Shown here piece after piece: positions 8,493 to 16,033 of a stretch of DNA of 32,088 nt (positions are counted from its first letter, which is position 1; every line of letters starts with the position of its first letter). The position numbers and the translations under genes are program-made. Origin of the DNA: Thermoproteota archaeon (lineage in GTDB: Archaea > Korarchaeota > Korarchaeia > Korarchaeales > Korarchaeaceae). The notes beneath the pieces are model-generated. The model worked only from the letters and a program-made list of their open reading frames with translations, ran no database searches and was not told the DNA's origin. The stretch covers positions 1-32,088 of the forward strand of contig JAOZGP010000029.1 in assembly GCA_027491735.1 (NCBI GenBank). Reading direction: 5' to 3'.

Positions 8493-9568
8493 TGTTCAGG
8501 GTATCCCTGTTCGGGGAGAGCCACGGTCCTTGCGTTGGGGTGCTCGTGGAGGGCTGCCCTCCTGGTGTGGAGGTCTCCGAGGAGGAGATGAATAGGGAGC
8601 TTTTGAGGAGATCGAGGGGGTTCATGTCCACCCCGAGAAGAGAGGGAGAGGAGGTCTTCATCGCCTCCGGTGTGTTCAGGGGAAGGACCACAGGAGCGCC
8701 TATAGCGATCTTCCTGAGAAATTCGGACGTGGATTCAAGACCCTATGAGGTTTTCAGAAGGAGACCAAGACCTGGACACGCTGATTACGTTGCAAGGATA
8801 AAATACATGGGATATCACGATCACAGAGGAGGGGGTATCTTCTCTGGGAGGATCACCGCTGGGCTTGTCGCCGCTGGGTCGATAGCAAGGTCTCTCTTGA
8901 GAATGTGGGGGATAAAGATCGCTGCTCACACTGTTCAAGTTGGAAGGAGTAGGGTTGAGGGAGAGCTCAGCTTTGAGGAGGTGATAAAGGCCGAGAAGAG
9001 CCCTGTCAGATGTGTTGATCCTGAAAAATCGAAGGAAATGATGGAAGAGATAACCAGAGCTTCTGAAGAGGAAGATAGCGTTGGAGGGGTGGCTGAGGTC
9101 CTCGCCGTAGGTCTCCCAGTTGGGTTGGGGGAACCTCCGATCGACACACTGGACGGAGATCTATGCAAGGCCATAATGATGGTGCCGGGGGTTAAGGGGA
9201 TCGAGTTCGGAGATGGGTTCAAGATGGCCGAGATGCGGGGGAGTGAGGCCAACGATCCTATCGTCCTCAGGGATGGGAGGATTGCCACCAAAACCAATCG
9301 GTCAGGGGGAGTGAACGGTGGAATCAGCAACGGAATGCCTCTTAGGATCCGGGTAGCGTTCAGACCAACACCTTCCATAAGAAAAGAGCAGAGAACTGTC
9401 GATCTGGACTCCATGAGGGAGGTATCTTTGAAGATCGAAGGTAGATACGACTCCTGTATAGTCCCAAGGGCCGTCCCGGTCCTGGAGTCCGTGGTCGCCA
9501 TCGTGCTCGCTGATCACCTCCTGAGGTGGTTGTCTTGGATGAAGTTCTCAGGATCAGGGACAAGATAG
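8480..9568 (+). CDS. aroC: Chorismate synthase
   Basis: It eliminates phosphate from EPSP to give chorismate, using reduced FMN; it is the last common step to aromatic amino acids. The length of 362 residues is standard. The N-terminus MLGVMFRVSLFGESHGPCVG matches the family pattern GxxFRVxxFGESHG, which supports ATG 8480 over ATG 8492. Further signatures are RPRPGHADYVARIKYMGYHD, HRGGGIFSGRITAGLVAAGS, NRSGGVNGGISNGMPLRIRV and FRPTPSIRKEQRTVD. It overlaps aroA by 13 nt and tyrA by 43 nt. Confidence 0.95.
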   Translation: MLGVMFRVSLFGESHGPCVGVLVEGCPPGVEVSEEEMNRELLRRSRGFMSTPRREGEEVFIASGVFRGRTTGAPIAIFLRNSDVDSRPYEVFRRRPRPGHADYVARIKYMGYHDHRGGGIFSGRITAGLVAAGSIARSLLRMWGIKIAAHTVQVGRSRVEGELSFEEVIKAEKSPVRCVDPEKSKEMMEEITRASEEEDSVGGVAEVLAVGLPVGLGEPPIDTLDGDLCKAIMMVPGVKGIEFGDGFKMAEMRGSEANDPIVLRDGRIATKTNRSGGVNGGISNGMPLRIRVAFRPTPSIRKEQRTVDLDSMREVSLKIEGRYDSCIVPRAVPVLESVVAIVLADHLLRWLSWMKFSGSGTR

Positions 9569-10536
9569 ACGAGATCGATTTCGAGATAATGAAGCTCCTG
9601 AGGAGAAGGCTCGAGCTTGCTGCCAGGATAGGAGAGGAGAAGAGGAGAAGAGGATTGGACGTCCTCGATGAGAGGAGGGAGAGAGAAGTCCTCAGAAGAG
9701 TCGGACCATTCGAGTCCATATTCAAGGAGATAGTAAAGGTCTCCAGAGAGGTCCAGGGAGAGAAGAAGATCTTAGGGATTGTAGGAATGGGTAGGATGGG
9801 CTCTTGGATGGCTAGGCGGCTTAGTCCTTTTGTTGATGTGCTATGTAACGATATAAGGAGGATAAAAGGATACAGAAGTGTTTCTTTGCATGAGATAGCC
9901 AGAAGATGTGATCTCATCATGGTATCAACTCCGAGCGATGTGGCTCCCAGGATCGTGAAGCGCGTTGGCAGGCTGATGAGAGAGGACTCCCTCATCTTCG
10001 ACATAGCCACCGTGAAGGGGGATCTAAAGAGGGAGCTTCTGTCCGTCAGGGGAAGAGCTTGCAGCCTCCACCCCATGTTCGGTCCGATGGCCAGACAGGA
10101 TAGGGAGCAGAGGGTGGTTCTGATGGAGGTGAAGGGGGAATGTGAGGATCTGGTGAGCCTGCTGGAGAGAGCTGGGCTTGTGGTTGAGAGAGGTTCCATG
10201 GATGAACACGATCGCGTGGTGGCCAGGACGATAGGTCTTCCTTATCTGATAGCTCTCTCCCTCCTCAAGATCAGGAGAGATGAGATGAGGATTTACGAGG
10301 GTACTTCCTTCTCCTACCTCATGAACTTATCAAGCGCGCTGGTTTCAGATGATGTAGGGCTCGTGTCGACTATACTCGGGATGAAGGAAATGCCTGAGGC
10401 TGTTAAGGAGTTTGTAGGTGCCATGAGGGGAATCTTGGGCTCTGAGCTCGAAGCCGTGCTAGATGAGCTCAGGGATAAAGTTGATGTAAGTCCCGAGGTA
10501 GCTTATAGAAGAATATATGAGGCTTTGAGTAGATGA
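9526..10536 (+). CDS. tyrA: Chorismate mutase-prephenate dehydrogenase fusion
   Basis: It is a two-domain enzyme from chorismate to 4-hydroxyphenylpyruvate, the tyrosine branch. Residues 1-80 are an AroQ-type chorismate mutase (IRDKIDEIDFEIMKLLRRRL, then ARIGEEKRRRG). Residues ~85-336 are the NAD(P)-dependent dehydrogenase with the Rossmann start GIVGMGRMGSWMARRL, DLIMVSTPSDVAP, the active-site SLHPMFGPMA and MDEHDRVVARTIGLPYLI. No ACT domain is visible. The start is GTG 9526, or TTG 9535 with GAGGTG six bases ahead. It closes the operon. No prephenate dehydratase gene is present in the window, so phenylalanine synthesis must be encoded elsewhere. Confidence 0.9.
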   Translation: MVVLDEVLRIRDKIDEIDFEIMKLLRRRLELAARIGEEKRRRGLDVLDERREREVLRRVGPFESIFKEIVKVSREVQGEKKILGIVGMGRMGSWMARRLSPFVDVLCNDIRRIKGYRSVSLHEIARRCDLIMVSTPSDVAPRIVKRVGRLMREDSLIFDIATVKGDLKRELLSVRGRACSLHPMFGPMARQDREQRVVLMEVKGECEDLVSLLERAGLVVERGSMDEHDRVVARTIGLPYLIALSLLKIRRDEMRIYEGTSFSYLMNLSSALVSDDVGLVSTILGMKEMPEAVKEFVGAMRGILGSELEAVLDELRDKVDVSPEVAYRRIYEALSR

Positions 10537-10593
10537 TCGCTCCAGCGAGTCTTCCACGTGAACAGATCACCAGACTCAAGCCTTGATGCTATC

Positions 10594-10613
10594 CCCCTCA
10601 CTTCAGTGAGGGG
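10594..10613 (+). terminator. Perfect hairpin after the aro operon (terminator or IS end)
   Basis: CCCCTCACT-TC-AGTGAGGGG is a nine-pair stem with a two-base loop, 57 nt after the tyrA stop and followed by GCTTTCTT. It could end the operon transcript. It also resembles the hairpin ends of IS200/IS605-type elements, and one frame through it reads PPHFSEGLS-stop, like TnpB C-termini. Neighbouring mobile-element debris makes the second reading possible. Confidence 0.4.
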
Positions 10614-10639
10614 CTTTCTTAGCGACCTTTTGTAAAGTC

Positions 10640-10930
10640 TGTGATAAAATTCCACATAGAGACTTTCGGCGAGGAAGCCTTAGAAACAGATGAGGTGGTT
10701 GAAACTTTTATTGTAGAGGTGGCAATATAAATGAAATTTCCAAGAGATGCGAGCGTAAGGTCATAAAAGCATTGGAGAACCTTGTTTCAAAACCGTCAGG
10801 GTTGGAGATTACATATCAATGGTAGGAGAGATCCTCCGAGTCTATCTTGAGAGAGGTCTTGACGAAGGCCCTTCTGAGAACTTCCTCGCCAACCCCCGAG
10901 ATTGCCTTGTGAAACTGTTAAATATTTGAT
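10640..10930 (+). pseudogene. Decayed gene of unknown family, pieces in three frames
   Basis: Between tyrA and the IS607 stub no frame is open for long, but protein-like stretches follow one another in different frames. The first reads VIKFHIETFGEEALETDEV and on to VEVAI before a TAA near 10730. A second frame then gives NEISKRCERKVIKALENLV and SKPSGLEITYQW before a TAG. A third gives VGDYISMVGEILRVYLERGL with a tail to a TGA near 10930. Continuity of composition suggests one gene broken by frameshifts. The family is not recognised, and chance open stretches cannot be excluded. Confidence 0.3.
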
Positions 10931-10954
10931 AGACAAAAATAGACATTGATAGGC

Positions 10955-11047
10955 ATGAGGAGACTATACACAATGAAGGAAGCTTCGAAGCTACTGGAAG
11001 TACTGTTAGGACAATCCAAAGACAAGGATAAAGCGATTAATAATTAG
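10955..11047 (+). pseudogene. IS607-type TnpA (MerR-like HTH serine recombinase) N-terminal remnant
   Basis: ATG 10955 opens a 30-codon frame, MRRLYTMKEASKLLEVLLGQ..., ending at TAG 11045. The first 15 residues match the MerR-like DNA-binding start of IS607 TnpA resolvases (KLYxIKEASKLLGV...). Shifting frame after KLL gives STVRTIQRQG, the expected continuation (VTVRTIQRWD) of that helix. So the gene is frameshifted and lacks its catalytic part. A TATA-like TTAAATATTT at 10918-10927 lies about 32 nt before the ATG. No linked tnpB follows; a separate TnpB remnant lies near 25.5 kb. Confidence 0.5.
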
Positions 11048-11087
11048 AAATAACAAGCCAGCATCTCTGTGTGATTGCTGTCGGGAT

Positions 11088-11121
11088 CACATCTCCGCCA
11101 CTGTTGCGCTGAGGAGATGTG
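11088..11121. repeat. Inverted repeat CACATCTCC / GGAGATGTG upstream of the pfkB-like gene
   Basis: Perfect nine-base arms (11088-11096 and 11113-11121) are separated by 16 bases. It could be an RNA hairpin, a regulator site for the gene starting at 11189, or part of old mobile-element sequence. It lies 30 bases before the T-rich promoter. Confidence 0.4.
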
Positions 11122-11152
11122 GAATATGTGTCGCTGCCTCTCGAGCCCAATG

Positions 11153-11162
11153 CTTTTTTTAA
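11153..11162 (+). promoter_or_regulatory. TATA-like promoter of the pfkB-valS pair
   Basis: CTTTTTTTAA is centred about 30 nt before ATG 11189. This distance favours that ATG (MRFLAAGNISID, the family-like start) over the upstream TTG at 11171. Confidence 0.4.
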
Positions 11163-11188
11163 GTAGGTGATTGCCAGATCCCAGTACC

Positions 11189-12130
11189 ATGAGGTTCCTG
11201 GCAGCAGGAAACATATCCATAGATCTGATACACACGGAGGCTGGTACCGAGAGGAGGGTAGCGGGCTCCTCTATCTACGCCGCTGTGGTGGCGCGAAGAC
11301 TGGGGGCAGAGCCATATGTGGTGGCCAGGTGCGGGAGAGATGTGGAGCTCGATCATCTCAGACTGCTTGTTGGGAATTCCCTCTCCGGGGTGGTTATGAG
11401 TGAGAGCACAACCTCTTTCGAGCTCATTTACATGGGAGAGGACAGAGTGCTTAGGCTTCTCTCCAGATCGGAGGAGATACCTCCAAGATCACTGGACAAC
11501 ATTCCGAACTGTGAGGTTGGGCTCGCCTCCCCGATATATCACGAGATACCTCTGGACACTATGCGGGAGATCAGGAGGAAGTGTGGGTTCCTCGGACTCG
11601 ACCCTCAGGGATGCATAAGGTTATCGAGAGGGGACGGTACCATAGAGTTCAGGCCAGCTGAGAACCTGGATGAGTACATCCTACTGTCAGATCTGGTATC
11701 CACGAGCAGACCAGAAATACGCTACCTCTCCGGAAGAGATGGCATTGAGGGTCTGAGATCTCTGCTGGACAGAGGAGCTCCGATGGTCCTCCTGACTAGA
11801 GAGGGTGGGTCCGATAGGTATATCTTGATCACAGAGGACCTCACTCTGGAGGCTTCCGCAATACCACCTGCCAGGATGGTGGATCCTGGAGGAGCCGGTG
11901 ATGCATCAACAGCAGCATTTTTGGTGGAGTACTCAAGAACCAAGGACCCCCTCTGGTCTCTATGGATGGCGAGTTCTGTCTCAAGCTTTGTGTACGAGGA
12001 GTTCGGTGTGAGTGGAGCAGCTACTCGAGAGAAGGTCATCGAAAGGTTGCGTGAATTTTTATTAAGGAATAGACCGGACCTCTACCGTAGATTCAGGGAG
12101 AGACTGGAGGAGATCTCTTATGAAGCCTAA
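11189..12130 (+). CDS. PfkB-family carbohydrate/nucleoside kinase
   Basis: The 313-residue protein belongs to the ribokinase superfamily. The N-terminal strand FLAAGNISIDLI carries the substrate aspartate of the family. A glycine-containing lid region follows (RRVAGSSIYAAVVARRLGAE). The C-terminal signature MVDPGGAGDASTAAFLVEY contains the catalytic-base aspartate and anion hole (usually DTxGAGD). The substrate cannot be read from sequence: sugars, nucleosides and sugar phosphates are all used in this family. It overlaps valS by 11 nt and is probably cotranscribed with it. Confidence 0.8.
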   Translation: MRFLAAGNISIDLIHTEAGTERRVAGSSIYAAVVARRLGAEPYVVARCGRDVELDHLRLLVGNSLSGVVMSESTTSFELIYMGEDRVLRLLSRSEEIPPRSLDNIPNCEVGLASPIYHEIPLDTMREIRRKCGFLGLDPQGCIRLSRGDGTIEFRPAENLDEYILLSDLVSTSRPEIRYLSGRDGIEGLRSLLDRGAPMVLLTREGGSDRYILITEDLTLEASAIPPARMVDPGGAGDASTAAFLVEYSRTKDPLWSLWMASSVSSFVYEEFGVSGAATREKVIERLREFLLRNRPDLYRRFRERLEEISYEA

Positions 12131-14465
12131 GATCACTGAAAAGCATTGGACTCCTGATTTGGAACTGGAGGTTCAGAAGATTTGGGAAGAAGAGGACCTC
12201 TACAGGTTTGACCCGGACAGCGATAAGGTCTTCTCCATCGACACGCCTCCCCCATACGCCAGCGGGAGATGGCACGTCGGAGCAGCGATCCATTACTCTC
12301 AGATAGACATGATAGCTAGGACCATGAGGATGTTCGGTTACAGCGTCTACTTTCCATTTGGAGTAGATAGGAACGGTCTGCCCGTTGAGGTGGAGGTGGA
12401 GAAGAGGTATAAAATCAGAATGTGGGAGCACCCGAGGGAGAAGTTCATAGAGCTCTGCAAGAAGTTCTTGGATGAGGCTGAGAACGATATAGTGAGGATC
12501 TCCAGGAGGCTCGGCATGAGCGCTGACTTCAAAAACCTCTTCAGGACCGATAGCGATCTCTGGAGAGCCCAAACGCAGAGAACCATAATAGAGGCCTTTA
12601 AGAAGGGTCTCGTCTACGAGGACTACAGACCGAACAACTACTGTCCGAGGTGTAAGACCACACTAGCAGACGCCGAGGTCGAGCATAAGAGGTTGAGGGG
12701 AAAACTAGTCTACTTGAAGTTCAGAGAGAAGGAGTGCGGAGAGAAATATCTCATAGCCACCACGAGACCTGAGCTCCTGCCTGCTTGTGCTGCTGTGATA
12801 TACAATCCAGAGGACGAGAGGTATAGAGAGCTGAGAGGAAAGGTTCTGGTGACACCCTTAGGTGATGAAGTCGGGGTCCTAGAGCATCCAGCAGCGAAGC
12901 CAGAATTTGGCACCGGCTTGATGATGGTCTGCTCGTATGGAGATGCGGTGGACGTGATGTTGTTCAGAGAGCTCAAGCTCGATCCTAAGGTCATAGTTGA
13001 TGAGAACGGGAGGCTCAATGAGAGAGCCGGAAAGTATAAAGGCCTTACAGTGGAGGAAGCCAGGGAGAGGATCATAGAGGACCTGAGGAGGGAAGGATAC
13101 GTTGAGAGGGTGGAGGAGATAAAGCACGACACACCTGTCTGCTGGAGATGTAAGACTCCCGTAGAGATCGTGCCGATGCATGAGTTCTACCTGAGGCAGA
13201 AGGAATACGTGGACGGGCTTAGGAAAACAGTACTTGAGGAGGCTAAGTTCTATCCGGACTGGGCTGTCAACTACTGGCTCAATTGGCTGCGATCCATAGA
13301 GACCGATTGGCCCATCTCCAGGAGGAGGTACTACGCCACGGAGATACCTGTCTGGTACTGTAGATCCTGTGGAAAGATGGTTCTGCCCAAGCCAGGAAGA
13401 TATTACAGACCATGGAAAGAAGATCCTCCGCTCAACAGGTGCCCACACTGCGGCTCCACTGAGGGATTTATTGGGGAGACAAGGGTCTTTGACACCTGGG
13501 TAGATTCCAGCATATCACCGCTGGTCTACAACGGTTACGGATGGAATGATGAGCTCTTCAAGAGACTGGGACCTAGCGACCTGAGGCCCCAAGGCAAGGA
13601 CATAGTGAGGACCTGGCTCCACTACACCCTGCTCAGGGTTTACCTATTGCTCGGGAGATCCGCTTTCAAGCACATATGGATCTCGGGAATGGGACTTGAT
13701 GAGAAGGGAAGGGCAATGCACAAGAGCCTGGGTAACGTGATATACCCATGGCCGCTTTTCGAGAAGTTTGGAGCTGATGCTGTGAGGCTTGCTGGTGCGT
13801 CTGAGGCTCACCACGGATCTGACTTCAGGATTTCTGAGGAGAGAATAGGTGGTTGCTTCAAATTTCTTCAGAAGCTTTGGAATGTGGCTAGATTCGTTTC
13901 CATGCTTCCGTTTCCTAGCGAAGAGCCAAAGCTAACTCCCACAGATCTCTGGATTTTGGGCGAGCTGAATGACCTCATAAGAAGGTCGGAGGAGGGATAC
14001 AGATCCTTCGACTTCTTCAATCCGGCAACCCTGTCCAGAAGGTTCGTGTGGGAGATCCTTGCCCCTCATTATCTGGAGATGGTCAAGTGGAGGGCCTACG
14101 GAAATGGAGATGAGGAGGAGGTCAAGGCCGCCAGGTGGACGTTACACACAGTCCTCAGAGCAGTTTTAAGGCTCCTGGCTCCGATAATACCTCATATAAC
14201 TGACTACATATGGAGAGCTGTCTACGGCGGATCAGTTCACAGAGGGAAGTTTCCCAGGCCCAACGAGAGATGGGATACCGAGTACGCCAGGTTCACCGGG
14301 AGGATAATGGCGTTCAACAGCACAGTTTGGAAGATCAAGAAGGAGAGAGGAATACCATTCTCTCAGGGAATAGAGGTTAAGATACCTGAAGAGCTTAAAC
14401 CCTTCGAGAAGGATCTCAGGGCTCTACACAAGATCTCCCAGTCTCCCAGCTATTTTTATCGCTAA
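12120..14465 (+). CDS. valS: Valyl-tRNA synthetase, short archaeal form
   Basis: It charges tRNA-Val. This class I synthetase has 781 residues, shorter than bacterial ValRS. The first signature is PPPYASGRWHVGAAIHYS, with HVGA (residues 52-55) in place of HIGH. The second, near residue 533, is GRAMHKSLGN in place of KMSKS. The CP1 editing domain has ATTRPELLPACAAVIYN and EFGTGLMMVCSYGDAVD. Zinc-type CxxC pairs occur (CPRCK, CWRCK, CRSCG, CPHCG). DTWVDSSISPLVY and the W-rich anticodon-binding part follow. The C-terminal coiled coil of bacterial enzymes is absent. The 3' end overlaps the convergent thiR-like gene by 42 nt. Confidence 0.9.
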   Translation: MKPKITEKHWTPDLELEVQKIWEEEDLYRFDPDSDKVFSIDTPPPYASGRWHVGAAIHYSQIDMIARTMRMFGYSVYFPFGVDRNGLPVEVEVEKRYKIRMWEHPREKFIELCKKFLDEAENDIVRISRRLGMSADFKNLFRTDSDLWRAQTQRTIIEAFKKGLVYEDYRPNNYCPRCKTTLADAEVEHKRLRGKLVYLKFREKECGEKYLIATTRPELLPACAAVIYNPEDERYRELRGKVLVTPLGDEVGVLEHPAAKPEFGTGLMMVCSYGDAVDVMLFRELKLDPKVIVDENGRLNERAGKYKGLTVEEARERIIEDLRREGYVERVEEIKHDTPVCWRCKTPVEIVPMHEFYLRQKEYVDGLRKTVLEEAKFYPDWAVNYWLNWLRSIETDWPISRRRYYATEIPVWYCRSCGKMVLPKPGRYYRPWKEDPPLNRCPHCGSTEGFIGETRVFDTWVDSSISPLVYNGYGWNDELFKRLGPSDLRPQGKDIVRTWLHYTLLRVYLLLGRSAFKHIWISGMGLDEKGRAMHKSLGNVIYPWPLFEKFGADAVRLAGASEAHHGSDFRISEERIGGCFKFLQKLWNVARFVSMLPFPSEEPKLTPTDLWILGELNDLIRRSEEGYRSFDFFNPATLSRRFVWEILAPHYLEMVKWRAYGNGDEEEVKAARWTLHTVLRAVLRLLAPIIPHITDYIWRAVYGGSVHRGKFPRPNERWDTEYARFTGRIMAFNSTVWKIKKERGIPFSQGIEVKIPEELKPFEKDLRALHKISQSPSYFYR

Positions 14466-15347
14466 CCGAACCGCTTCCACAGCGCTTCTCCCTAGAACAT
14501 ATATCGCTGGCTCTACACCGAACTCGCCCGGATCAATGAGGACATCCGGCTTCTCGCCCCTACATATCCTTTCCACCTCTTCCAGGAGCTCCTTCTCTCT
14601 TACCTCAGGACTTTTCTTACCAGGAGCCCTTCTTATCCTCCCATACTTGAGACCCATACCCTCGAGAACTCTTTCAAGCCCGTCTGCGTACCTGAGGTTC
14701 ACGATCGCCCTGACCTTCGGGTGAGAGTTCATGACCTTCTCGAGGACTATGCCGTTATGCTGGCTGGCTCCAAGCTCGGGTCCGGAGAAGGCCCTAAGCC
14801 CTCCTCTGTACTTCACTATCCTTCCAGGAACACCTAAGATCTCCTTTAATTCACCGTTAGATGATCTAGCCAGGTTTATTCCGACCTCAGGATATATCTT
14901 CATGAGGATTGGAGCGTTGTCCTCTATCATTCTCATCGCCGAGATCATGTCGGAGAAAGCGTCCTCCTTCATGGTGAGGGGGGCCTCAACGATCTTACAC
15001 ACAGTGCATCTTGAGGAGAGGACGCCATACACCTTCATGTGTGTTGAGCAGAGATTTCCGTGTATCTTCAGGAATTTACACGTTCTGCAGAATCTTTCGA
15101 TGATCTCCTCAGCGTTCTTCTCTGATCTTATAGCTGAAAAAATCTCCTGTGCGAGCAGTTCAGCCTCCCTGCTTAGCTCCCCCATAGGATCAGGTGATGA
15201 AATGAGCTCAGAGACCATGGGTTGAGATACCCCTAGAAGCCTGCCTATATCCTTCTGAGTCCACCCGTATGAGGAGAGCTTCTTCACTAGCTTGATCCTG
15301 AACCTAGGAATCAGCTCCCTCAGGACGACCTCACAGGGGGGTCTCAC
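14424..15347 (-). CDS. thiR: HTH-ThiN transcriptional regulator (ThiR-like)
   Basis: Residues ~1-55 form an HTH (LSSYGWTQKDIGRLLGVSQP, then MVSELI). A cysteine-rich linker follows (CRTC...LCSTH...CTVC), which could bind metal. From about residue 130 to the end it is a ThiN domain, with FSGPELGASQHNGIVLEKVM and the C-terminal DVLIDPGEFGVEPAIYVLGR. HTH-ThiN proteins are known archaeal repressors of thiamine genes that sense thiamine phosphates; ThiN domains can also be thiamine-phosphate synthases when fused to ThiD. GTG 15347 is chosen because it overlaps the HAD stop as GTGA and follows GGTGAT; ATG 15371 is the alternative. It is cotranscribed with the HAD phosphatase. Confidence 0.82.
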   Translation of the reverse strand: MRPPCEVVLRELIPRFRIKLVKKLSSYGWTQKDIGRLLGVSQPMVSELISSPDPMGELSREAELLAQEIFSAIRSEKNAEEIIERFCRTCKFLKIHGNLCSTHMKVYGVLSSRCTVCKIVEAPLTMKEDAFSDMISAMRMIEDNAPILMKIYPEVGINLARSSNGELKEILGVPGRIVKYRGGLRAFSGPELGASQHNGIVLEKVMNSHPKVRAIVNLRYADGLERVLEGMGLKYGRIRRAPGKKSPEVREKELLEEVERICRGEKPDVLIDPGEFGVEPAIYVLGRSAVEAVRLAIKIAGRLGDLV

Positions 15348-15982
15348 CTTATCACCTTTGGGAGCTCCCATATCCCTTCTATTATCTCCTCAGCCCCATT
15401 CAGGAGGAGCCTTTCCTTGGGTTCGAGGCCTGTGAGCACAGCTATCCTCCTGACACCTAGCTCTCTAGCTGAGCGCATGTCCATCCAGTAGTCAGCTATG
15501 AAGATCACTTCATCTGGAGAGACGGAGAACTTCCTCATGACGTGTTCTATCATCCCTTTTTTGGACCATAAGAAATCTTCGTTTTTTATCTGAGCAAAAG
15601 AGCATGCGTAGTCCACGTACTTATCAATCCCGAAAGCTCTGAGCTCGTCCCAGAGCTCCTCTTCCGAGCACTCCCTTCCAGTAATGATCACGATCCTGAA
15701 ACCTCTCTCCTTCAGATATCTCAGGACATCATGGACACCCTCGTAAAGTCTATCCTTTTGATGTCTTCTGGAGCAATGCATTCTGCGAAACTCCCTCCAG
15801 AACTCCTCAACATCGATGCAGTCTGGTACATACTTGTCGAGCTCATCTGCTGAGTAGGACTCGACAAACTCCTTCCAATCGAGCTCTCTGAGACCATGTC
15901 GCTTGAGCAGTTCATTGAAGCATACATGGAACCTATGAAGGGTGTCCACCAGCGTCTGATCCAGATCGAATATGACCATCAT
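15344..15982 (-). CDS. HAD-superfamily phosphatase
   Basis: The 212-residue protein starts MMVIFDLDQTLVDTLHRF, the HAD motif I with nucleophile and acid aspartates. A helical cap follows (residues ~15-90). Motif II is IVIITGRECSEEE, the motif III lysine lies near FLWSKKGMIEHV, and motif IV is VIFIADYWMDMRSARELG. It looks like a phosphoglycolate phosphatase-like small-molecule phosphatase. It lies directly upstream of the ThiN regulator with a 4-nt overlap, so a role with a thiamine-phosphate intermediate is possible but unproven. ATG 15982 lies about 26 nt from the TTTAAA at 16005-16010 and is preferred; longer frames would start inside the divergent gene. Confidence 0.8.
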   Translation of the reverse strand: MMVIFDLDQTLVDTLHRFHVCFNELLKRHGLRELDWKEFVESYSADELDKYVPDCIDVEEFWREFRRMHCSRRHQKDRLYEGVHDVLRYLKERGFRIVIITGRECSEEELWDELRAFGIDKYVDYACSFAQIKNEDFLWSKKGMIEHVMRKFSVSPDEVIFIADYWMDMRSARELGVRRIAVLTGLEPKERLLLNGAEEIIEGIWELPKVIR

Positions 15983-16004
15983 CGTGATACTCAGGAAGCA
16001 CCAC

Positions 16005-16010
16005 TTTAAA
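16005..16010. promoter_or_regulatory. Shared palindromic TATA (TTTAAA) between divergent genes
   Basis: The only TATA-like element in the 51-bp gap is TTTAAA, a perfect palindrome centred at 16007.5. The minus-strand ATG (15982) lies 25.5 bases away and the plus-strand ATG (16034) 26.5 bases away. Both match the archaeal TATA-to-start distance, so both transcripts could be leaderless from one TBP site. BRE context on each side would set the balance. Confidence 0.5.
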
Positions 16011-16033
16011 ATGATCATCCAGTCGATTGCAGG

